NCBI GenBank assembly: GCA_018266915.1
Contig: JAFDZM010000097.1
Location: 42,714-106,713 of the forward strand
Direction of reading: 5' to 3'
Length of the DNA: 64,000 nucleotides
DNA from: Bacteroidota bacterium
Lineage (GTDB): Bacteria; Bacteroidota; Bacteroidia; Sphingobacteriales; Sphingobacteriaceae
How positions within the stretch are numbered: the first letter of the stretch is position 1; every line of letters starts with the position of its first letter. The notes under the pieces are model-generated. The model was not told where the DNA came from. It saw only the letters and a list, made by a program, of their open reading frames with translations, and did no database searches. The position numbers were made by a program, and so were the translations under genes. Positions 58,599 to 64,000 of the stretch are shown piece after piece.

Positions 58599-58667
58599 GG
58601 TGATGAGGCTATCATGAGCCGTTAAGTTATGTTTTATTTTGGAAGTTGTGGCTCCTGATGGTTTCAT
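58599..58667 (-). repeat. leader hairpin element, copy 2 (upstream of the M28 gene)
   Basis: On the minus strand ATGAAACCATCAGGAGCC ... GGCTCATGATAGCCTCATCA, with the same ends as the copy at 10527-10589, starting just after the M61 stop codon and ending 20 bp before the M28 ATG. A 26-codon frame runs through this copy but stops after 4 codons in copy 1, so it is not a conserved gene. Confidence 0.75.
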
Positions 58668-58669
58668 AT

Positions 58670-60538
58670 TTATTTGACTTTGGTTGATAGCCAGTTGTTA
58701 CGGAAGTCGGTTTGTTCCTTAGTTAATTCCTTACCTGCCTTTTCGAAGGTCACCACTTCAAAGTATGGGCTTTCTTCAAGGGTGATAGTCGTTTCGTGCT
58801 CACCTGTACGGTTTTTATAATTCACTACAATTTTATCACCCGGATTTTTTGCCGAAATGATATCAGTAAATGCCTGTGCATTTTTCACTTCTTTACCATC
58901 AGCTTTCAGGATGATGTCGCCCACATCCAGCCCAGCCTTATATACTGGTGTACCAATAATACTTACCTGTACCGGTAAACCTGCTTCATCCGTAGTACGC
59001 GCTTCACCTGAACGACCACGATTGCGGTTATAGCTCAGCGGACCAGCCCAACCTTTACCCGGAGCAGCTTTGCGTAACAACAATCCTGCTTTTGCTAATA
59101 AAGCGGCGTAATCGTTCTTTTCGATTCCGTAGATGTATTTATTGAAGAAATCAGCAGCAAATTTGGGGTTCTTGGTCACCTTAGCCAAATCGCTTTGCAG
59201 ATCAGGAATGATATAAGGTTTCATCACCTTACCGCGATCAAGCCAAACCGTCCGCATGTAATCGTCCAGAGTAAGGTTAAATTCCGATCTCAAACGCAGA
59301 TCAAGCGCCAGAGCTATTGCACCACCGTAGGTATAATAACTGGTGAACATATTGGCCTGATTGTTCGGATCGATGGACACGCCGGCGTCAGCAAACACTG
59401 AATAGCGGCTCATTTGTGTTGCCGGGTATTTAGCAGCACCTGGTGTATTTAATATCTGATTTACTAAACCGGCAAGGGTATGTCCGTAATCATCCACATT
59501 ATGAAAGCCGGCACGTACCAGCACCATTTCGCCATAATATTGAGTAAAACCTTCGGCAAACCAAAGTTCGCTGCTCATATCGGCATGCTCAAAGTTGAAT
59601 GGCTCCAATGATTTCGGGCGGATACGTTTTACGTTCCAGCTATGGAAATATTCGTGGGAATATGTACCGATCAATCTCAGCTCGTTACCACCGACCTTTT
59701 CTGCCGGATGAACAATACAAGTCGAGTTGCGGTGTTCCATTCCATCGCCTGAATTGGTTGGATAAACATCATCCAGGAAGGTGTATTCGCCGTAATCGTA
59801 AGCAGGTAATTCGCCGAAAACAGCTTTTTCCTCCAGCACCATTCTTTGTATTTGTTTGGCGAAAGCATCAATCACAGACTGGTCATCATCCGAGTGGATA
59901 GCCACGCTGATCTTCTCTTTTTTACCGTTATTATCAACATCCCAACTACTCGCCTTGTAAGCTGAAAGCTCGGTAGGGCTATCCATCATGTATTGCATGT
60001 TTGGTGCGCTGTAAATTCCTGCACCCTCATTTTTTAACTGGGTAGCTACCCGCCAGCCGTATTTATCCAAATCATTAAACTGGAACCTGATCGGGCGCTT
60101 ATCCTGGCCCACCACCCACATAAAAGCTGCAGGCATATTCAGGTGCGCATGACTTGGGTCGACGCTGGCATAGGTGCCGTCTGTCCAATTGGCGAAAAGG
60201 GTATAGCTTATTTTAACAGCTTCTTTATGAGCGAGAAATTCAAATACATCACCTTCTACTTGCTTCAGTTCAATCGCATTTCCGTCAACATCAGTGGCTT
60301 TGACGTTATATATGTTTTTTCCAAATTCATGAGTAGCATATCTTCCTGCCGACGACCGGCTCATGCGTACTCTCACCGTACCTGACGCATCAGGGATGGT
60401 TAACACTATTTCAGCTTCGTGATGGGCCGCGTTTGGAAATGAAATGGAATAAAAAAGGGGTTTTTGCTTAGTGTCGTCCTGAGCAAATGACGCAGCGGCA
60501 AATAGTAAGGCTGCTGCCAATAGGTAAAACTTCTTCAT
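58670..60538 (-). CDS. M61-family aminopeptidase with C-terminal PDZ domain
   Basis: 622 aa with signal peptide MKKFYLLAAALLFAAASFAQ. The zinc motif HEYFH is at 295-299, with the third ligand Glu329 in LWFAEGFTQYY, the M61 (glycyl aminopeptidase) signature. The N-terminal part (about 25-180) is the family beta domain and the last 100 residues hold a PDZ domain (VSIIGTPVYKAGLDVGDIILKADGKEV). Periplasmic. Its stop codon is followed at once by the leader element of the M28 gene. Confidence 0.93.
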   Translation of the reverse strand: MKKFYLLAAALLFAAASFAQDDTKQKPLFYSISFPNAAHHEAEIVLTIPDASGTVRVRMSRSSAGRYATHEFGKNIYNVKATDVDGNAIELKQVEGDVFEFLAHKEAVKISYTLFANWTDGTYASVDPSHAHLNMPAAFMWVVGQDKRPIRFQFNDLDKYGWRVATQLKNEGAGIYSAPNMQYMMDSPTELSAYKASSWDVDNNGKKEKISVAIHSDDDQSVIDAFAKQIQRMVLEEKAVFGELPAYDYGEYTFLDDVYPTNSGDGMEHRNSTCIVHPAEKVGGNELRLIGTYSHEYFHSWNVKRIRPKSLEPFNFEHADMSSELWFAEGFTQYYGEMVLVRAGFHNVDDYGHTLAGLVNQILNTPGAAKYPATQMSRYSVFADAGVSIDPNNQANMFTSYYTYGGAIALALDLRLRSEFNLTLDDYMRTVWLDRGKVMKPYIIPDLQSDLAKVTKNPKFAADFFNKYIYGIEKNDYAALLAKAGLLLRKAAPGKGWAGPLSYNRNRGRSGEARTTDEAGLPVQVSIIGTPVYKAGLDVGDIILKADGKEVKNAQAFTDIISAKNPGDKIVVNYKNRTGEHETTITLEESPYFEVVTFEKAGKELTKEQTDFRNNWLSTKVK

Positions 60539-60563
60539 GTGTCCGAGTTAATCGGAGCTGAAA

Positions 60564-60645
60564 TTACTAAATTAGTTGATTAAGTTGATTGTGTGAATGG
60601 TTGATTGAGTTAAATAAAAATCCAACTCAATCAACTTAATCAACC
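60564..60645. repeat. GTTGATTAAGTTGATT array and hairpin
   Basis: GTTGATTGAGTT (60600-60611) and AACTCAATCAAC (60624-60635) pair perfectly; further GTTGATTAAGTTGATT copies flank them. Similar words occur in the kdgK-eda gap (1430-1457). It lies between the DUF4407 stop and the M61 start. Confidence 0.6.
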
Positions 60646-60657
60646 ACTTAACTATTC

Positions 60658-61776
60658 TCAATCATACGTATGGTGCTCAAAATCATACTCGGATTGAGCG
60701 GTGATGATGCGTTTTTTGCGGTCGGTATCCACATCGAGGTGATGATCAAATATGCGGTCGGTTGAGGCCATTTCCCGTTCTTTCTCTTTCTCGGCATAAT
60801 AAATATCCGATTCCGTTACCATATTTAAAGCCACATCGTAAGGCCCTTTTGGCGACATCAGCTTCACAAATACCGGCAAACACTCAAACAGAATAAACAG
60901 ATACCCAATAAATGAAATAGCCAAATAGGTATCCAAATCGCGGGTGCCATTATCGTTATAAGTTAATTGCCCTAATGCCCAGTTACGGTCGGAGAAACCA
61001 GCGACATTAGCCAAGCTATCCAGTTCATGGCCATTGAACATTCGGGTACCGTTCAATCCTTCAAAATCTTTGCGCTGGCTCAGATAATTATCCATCTGGC
61101 CTATGTTATCCGTGACAGTTTTTAACCTATCTTCTTTCTCTTGTAAAACCTGTTGTTTCTGCTTGGCGTAAGTGCCGTAGCCGACAATTCCTGAGGTTTG
61201 ATTGGTTTTATCACCAAAAACTTCCTGGTTCAGCTGGTAGCGGGAACGATTAATATCCTTCTCGAGGGAGTCTTTTTCCTTTTTCAGGTCAGCATTTTTG
61301 GTCAGCTCCATTGCATATTTTTGATTATATGCTTTTTGAATGGTATCGATCTTGCGGTTCTGACCTTTAAGATAGGCGGTCTTTAGCTTTTGTCTGATTT
61401 CTTTGTCAAAAATTTTCAATTCCAGTGGGCGGGATATCACCACGCCTATCATAATAGCTAATAAAATACGTGGCGAGGCCTGTGCAATCTGTTGGCGGGT
61501 GGTGCCTTCCTTGTTGATACTGGATACGATGTACCGGTCCATATTGAATATGGCCAATCCCCACAACATACCGAATAAAATGGCAAATCCTACTGCAAAC
61601 GGGCTTCCGTTAAAAACAAAATACATGGCATAACCGCCTGACAAAGAGGCGAATAATGCTGTAAAAAATATAGTGGCGCCAATACCTACGTATTTATTAT
61701 GTTCGATGGGATATTTCTTCAGCGTACCAACATGGGCTCCGGAACAGAACCAAAAAAACCGGGTTATCTTCTTCAT
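60658..61776 (-). CDS. DUF4407 membrane protein
   Basis: 372 aa. Opening RFFWFCSGAHVGTLKKYPIEHNKYVGIGATIFFTA and FNMDRYIVSSINKEG are family signatures. Four hydrophobic helices (about 29-51, 57-75, 104-118 and 282-301) flank a long charged coiled-coil-like segment (about 125-225, many Lys/Glu/Gln) expected to sit outside the membrane. Function unknown in the literature as far as I know. Divergent from the rhodanese-prohibitin cluster with a 122-bp gap carrying candidate -7 boxes in both directions. Confidence 0.88.
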   Translation of the reverse strand: MKKITRFFWFCSGAHVGTLKKYPIEHNKYVGIGATIFFTALFASLSGGYAMYFVFNGSPFAVGFAILFGMLWGLAIFNMDRYIVSSINKEGTTRQQIAQASPRILLAIMIGVVISRPLELKIFDKEIRQKLKTAYLKGQNRKIDTIQKAYNQKYAMELTKNADLKKEKDSLEKDINRSRYQLNQEVFGDKTNQTSGIVGYGTYAKQKQQVLQEKEDRLKTVTDNIGQMDNYLSQRKDFEGLNGTRMFNGHELDSLANVAGFSDRNWALGQLTYNDNGTRDLDTYLAISFIGYLFILFECLPVFVKLMSPKGPYDVALNMVTESDIYYAEKEKEREMASTDRIFDHHLDVDTDRKKRIITAQSEYDFEHHTYD

Positions 61777-61796
61777 CCGTCGATGTAAATTTTATA

Positions 61797-61804
61797 CAAA
61801 CATA
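61797..61804 (-). promoter_or_regulatory. -7 box (TATGTTTG) of the DUF4407 gene
   Basis: Minus-strand TATGTTTG matches TAnnTTTG, 20 bp before the start codon; no good TTG at normal spacing. Confidence 0.45.
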
Positions 61805-61869
61805 TATAAAACGCTCTTATTTAGTGTTTGTTACAAAAGATGTGACTTATTAATTATACAGAAAAAGGC

Positions 61870-61877
61870 TACATTTG
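61870..61877 (+). promoter_or_regulatory. -7 box (TACATTTG) of the rhodanese cluster
   Basis: Exact TAnnTTTG match 21 bp before the ATG of the rhodanese gene; the -33 region is not clear. Confidence 0.5.
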
Positions 61878-61898
61878 ATTTAAATTATTTTTAACACC

Positions 61899-62216
61899 AT
61901 GAAAGAAATAAATGTTGAAGAACTGAAGAAAATGATGGATAAAGGCGAAGATTTTCAATTAATTGATGTTCGCGAAGATTTTGAATATGAAATGTCTAAC
62001 CTGGGTGGACTGTTAATTCCGCTGGGAGGAATATTGATAGAAGCTGAACGGATTGCCAAAGATAAACCCGTAATTGTACAATGCCGCAGCGGTAAACGCA
62101 GTGCTGCAGCCATCGCCCAATTAGAGCAAAATTTTGGATTCACCAATTTATACAACCTGCAAGGCGGTATTTTAGCCTGGCAACAGGAAATTGACCCGAC
62201 TATAGAAGTTTATTGA
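61899..62216 (+). CDS. rhodanese-like domain protein
   Basis: 105 aa, single cytoplasmic rhodanese domain. FQLIDVREDFEYEMSNLGG is the CH2A-type entry and the active-site loop is Cys62 in VIVQCRSGKRS. It may carry sulfur as a persulfide. The next gene starts after 1 bp, and the prohibitin-like gene 13 bp beyond that, so the three genes form a tight operon. The sulfur acceptor cannot be named from sequence. Confidence 0.93.
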   Translation: MKEINVEELKKMMDKGEDFQLIDVREDFEYEMSNLGGLLIPLGGILIEAERIAKDKPVIVQCRSGKRSAAAIAQLEQNFGFTNLYNLQGGILAWQQEIDPTIEVY

Positions 62217-62217
62217 T

Positions 62218-62406
62218 ATGGGCAAAAAAGTAGCGCTGAATGTTTTGTATAACATAGGTATTTTTATTTGCCTCATACTAATATACAAAGGATTTGTAGA
62301 GCCGCGATATGAATACGTGGCCGGAGCCCTGTTTATTGGAGCAGTACTTGTAATACTAAAAATACGCCTTCTGAAAGAGGTGCGCAACATGCAGAAAAAA
62401 CCTTAA
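62218..62406 (+). CDS. small two-helix membrane protein
   Basis: 62 aa with two hydrophobic helices (about 9-25 and 33-48) and a basic tail (KIRLLKEVRNMQKKP). No family recognised. Tight spacing (1 bp after the rhodanese stop, 13 bp before the prohibitin start) and codon structure argue for a real gene. It may help anchor or partner the prohibitin-like protein. Confidence 0.65.
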   Translation: MGKKVALNVLYNIGIFICLILIYKGFVEPRYEYVAGALFIGAVLVILKIRLLKEVRNMQKKP

Positions 62407-62419
62407 AAATTAAAAACCT

Positions 62420-63325
62420 ATGTTTATCGCAATTTTAGGGATCATTATACTCATTGTGGGTATAGTTCTCAAGCGTTCACCTGAGCCAAGTAACCGTTTT
62501 GGCGGTATTGTTAACCGCGTTGGCTTGGTTGTTATCGTCATTGGCCTTGCGCTGTCCATGTTCAAGCAGATCGGTGCGGGTGAAGTTGGTGTGCAAACCC
62601 TGTTCGGCAAGGTTCAGGGAGGAGTACTAGGCAGCGGCCTGCATATCATAAACCCACTGGTTGAAGTGACCAATTTTGAGACGCGTACACAGAACTATAC
62701 CATGAGTGGCGTAGAGAATGAAGGTCAAAAATCGGGAGACGATGCCATCAGGGTATTATCTGCTGATGGATTGGAAGTGACTATCGATCTGTCTGTCCTG
62801 TACAATGTAAACCCTGAAAAAGCGCCTTATATATTGCAGAACATAGGTATTAATTATGAAGATAAGATCGTGCGCCCGATAACCCGCACGGCTATCCGCG
62901 ATAACGCGGTAAATTACCAGGCGGTTGATCTGTATTCGACCAAAAGAGCTGAATTCCAGGCAAGGATCAACCAAACCATTACCAAAAGCTTTGAGAAGAA
63001 CGGCCTGCAAGTACAGCAGATATTGGTACGCAATATATCGTTGCCTGCATCGGTAAAAGCAAGTATCGAGTCTAAGATTCAGGCAGAGCAGGATGCACAA
63101 AAAATGCAATTTGTATTGCAGAAGGAGCGCCAGGAAGCCGACCGTAAACGCGTGGAGGCGCAGGGTATTGCCGATTACCAGAAGATCATTTCTCAGAGCT
63201 TATCCGACAGGCAATTACAATACGAGAGCATAAAAGCTCAAAAAGAAATTGCACTTTCACAAAATGCAAAGGTGATCATTATTGGCAATGGCAAGGGGAA
63301 CCCGATCATGCTGAGTGATAAATAA
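62420..63325 (+). CDS. prohibitin-like SPFH/band 7 protein
   Basis: 301 aa. Two N-terminal hydrophobic segments (about 2-18 and 34-48) anchor it; the SPFH domain covers about 50-235 (VGVQTLFGKVQGGVLGSGLH, DGLEVTIDLSVLYNV, ILQNIGINYEDKIVRPITRTAIRD), followed by a coiled coil (about 220-285, QAEQDAQKMQFVLQKERQEADRKRVEAQ). It likely forms ring-shaped membrane scaffolds. Last gene of the rhodanese cluster. Confidence 0.92.
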   Translation: MFIAILGIIILIVGIVLKRSPEPSNRFGGIVNRVGLVVIVIGLALSMFKQIGAGEVGVQTLFGKVQGGVLGSGLHIINPLVEVTNFETRTQNYTMSGVENEGQKSGDDAIRVLSADGLEVTIDLSVLYNVNPEKAPYILQNIGINYEDKIVRPITRTAIRDNAVNYQAVDLYSTKRAEFQARINQTITKSFEKNGLQVQQILVRNISLPASVKASIESKIQAEQDAQKMQFVLQKERQEADRKRVEAQGIADYQKIISQSLSDRQLQYESIKAQKEIALSQNAKVIIIGNGKGNPIMLSDK

Positions 63326-63331
63326 GAATTG

Positions 63332-63375
63332 ACACGAATTTTTCGAATTGGGGCGAATTGCACGAATTGATTTTT
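63332..63375. repeat. CGAATT-rich low-complexity repeat
   Basis: Words ACGAATTTTTCGAATT and GCGAATTGCACGAATT recur in the 80-bp gap. Function unknown; short interspersed repeats like this are frequent in this group, from general knowledge. Confidence 0.4.
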
Positions 63376-63405
63376 GGCGAAGAGTTCATACATAATTAAA
63401 TTTTA

Positions 63406-63804
63406 ATGAAGAAATATATTGTAGCTTTTTTAATGATCCTGGGATCGGTTTCAGGCTTCGCGCAGAAACCGCATACGGCAAAGGATTTGCTGGGCAAATG
63501 GGAGGGAAAAGATTCCAACAGTGAAGTTGGCGGGTTGTTTTTCCTGAAAAATAATAAGGCAATTCTAACCGCCCGCGGCAGCTATTCGCCCGCAATGAAT
63601 TATACTACCGATTTTACCACTAACCCGGTCAAAATAGACCTGGTGGTTCAAAACCCCAAGGGTCGTATTAATATACAAGGCTTGTTACAGTTTATTGATA
63701 ATAATACCATCAAGTTCCAGTTATTCCCCGGTGGTAACCGGCCGGGCAATTTTGATCCTTTATATCCGCAGAATATTGTGATATTGAAGCGGGGAGGGAG
63801 TTAA
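63406..63804 (+). CDS. small exported protein, lipocalin-like
   Basis: 132 aa with signal peptide MKKYIVAFLMILGSVSGFAQ. DLLGKWEGKDSNSEVGGLFFLKNNKAILTARG and the following alternating strands (PVKIDLVVQN, INIQGLLQFIDNNTIKFQLF) suggest a lipocalin-like barrel. Function unknown; G-K-W-x-G near the mature N-terminus is typical of small Bacteroidota lipocalin-like domains. It follows the prohibitin gene by 80 bp. Confidence 0.65.
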   Translation: MKKYIVAFLMILGSVSGFAQKPHTAKDLLGKWEGKDSNSEVGGLFFLKNNKAILTARGSYSPAMNYTTDFTTNPVKIDLVVQNPKGRINIQGLLQFIDNNTIKFQLFPGGNRPGNFDPLYPQNIVILKRGGS

Positions 63805-64000
63805 TTTATGACCAAATAGCGAGGTGTTATCCTTTGTTTGTATAGGATTGTTTTAAAAGTGAATAAGGAATAAATTTAAAGCAAACCAACGTGAGCGTGT
63901 TCGAAAGGTAAAAGGCAGCAGTTTTTTGATGATCATAACAGTGCCAATGTAGTCAATAACACCAGTATGCCCAAAAGTGTTCGTTCACACGCGCATGAAC
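63805..64000. other. right-edge region without a supported gene
   Basis: On the minus strand a frame open from the right edge ends at 63933 with a hydrophobic run (LLGILVLLTTLALL before the stop), possibly the last 22 codons of a membrane protein; it is too short to call. Nothing else is supported. Confidence 0.3.

Noticed and set aside
58582..58667. 26-codon frame (begins MKPSGATTSK) in the leader element before the M28 gene
   Set aside because: The matching frame in the other copy (10527-10589) stops after four codons, so protein coding is not conserved.
63933..64000. Partial minus-strand CDS at the right edge with a hydrophobic end
   Set aside because: Only 22 codons are visible; too little to claim a gene.

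Overview
The window is chromosomal DNA from a Bacteroidota bacterium, most likely Sphingobacteriales (Mucilaginibacter/Pedobacter-like). The evidence is gene content (paired DUF1800/DUF1501 genes, DUF3857 transglutaminase-like proteins, PorT-type barrels, DUF4407, split ligase/exonuclease DNA-repair pair, M61 and S9 peptidases), Bacteroidota-type promoters (TTG-N19/20-TAnnTTTG), few Shine-Dalgarno sites, and several intergenic palindrome families. The family assignment is inferred without a 16S gene. No rRNA, tRNA, CRISPR array, prophage or transposase was seen.

Region 1 (1-8.6 kb, all minus strand) is a sugar-catabolism locus. xylB-xylA-Na+/sugar symporter feeds D-xylose into the pentose phosphate pathway. 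After a strong terminator, uxuA-kdgK-eda-MFS transporter (cut by the left edge) takes D-mannonate to pyruvate plus glyceraldehyde-3-phosphate. Together they suit growth on glucuronoxylan monomers. The isomerase/reductase for glucuronate (UxaC, UxuB) and any regulator lie outside the window.

Region 2 (8.6-25 kb) is mixed: a ClC-type chloride transporter with CBS domains, a DoxX-like/Crp-Fnr pair, a soluble protein ending in a diadenylate-cyclase-like (DAC) domain, several exported proteins and lipoproteins, a stand-alone degenerate receiver domain, an AraC regulator divergent from a phytanoyl-CoA-dioxygenase-like enzyme with a 48-aa glycine-zipper gene behind it, CapA-like and NlpC/P60 genes, and pdhA (E1 alpha)-pdhC (E2) of pyruvate dehydrogenase.

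Region 3 (25-36 kb, minus strand) is the most striking part: five consecutive exported DUF3857/transglutaminase-like genes followed directly by aat (leucyl/phenylalanyl-tRNA-protein transferase). Only the last of the five keeps the Cys and His of a transglutaminase; the other four have Ser and Asn/Arg at those places, so they look like tandemly amplified pseudoenzymes.

Region 4 (36-53 kb) carries DUF1800/DUF1501, a beta-barrel protein, two S41 C-terminal processing peptidases, a His-rich exported protein, a GDSL esterase/prolyl oligopeptidase pair, a HigBA toxin-antitoxin pair, an ATP-dependent DNA ligase with its associated exonuclease, and an isoaspartyl peptidase. Region 5 (53-64 kb) carries an AlkA-like DNA glycosylase divergent from rarA, a GNAT acetyltransferase, membrane proteins, M28 and M61 peptidases, DUF4407, and a rhodanese/prohibitin cluster.

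Non-coding structure worth reading: a roughly 65-bp leader element occurs twice, each time about 20 bp before a start codon (clC and the M28 peptidase gene). Two copies each of a roughly 105-bp and a roughly 83-bp palindromic repeat, a cloverleaf repeat, and octamer arrays ending just before start codons also occur. All calls are from reading the sequence; no database search was run.
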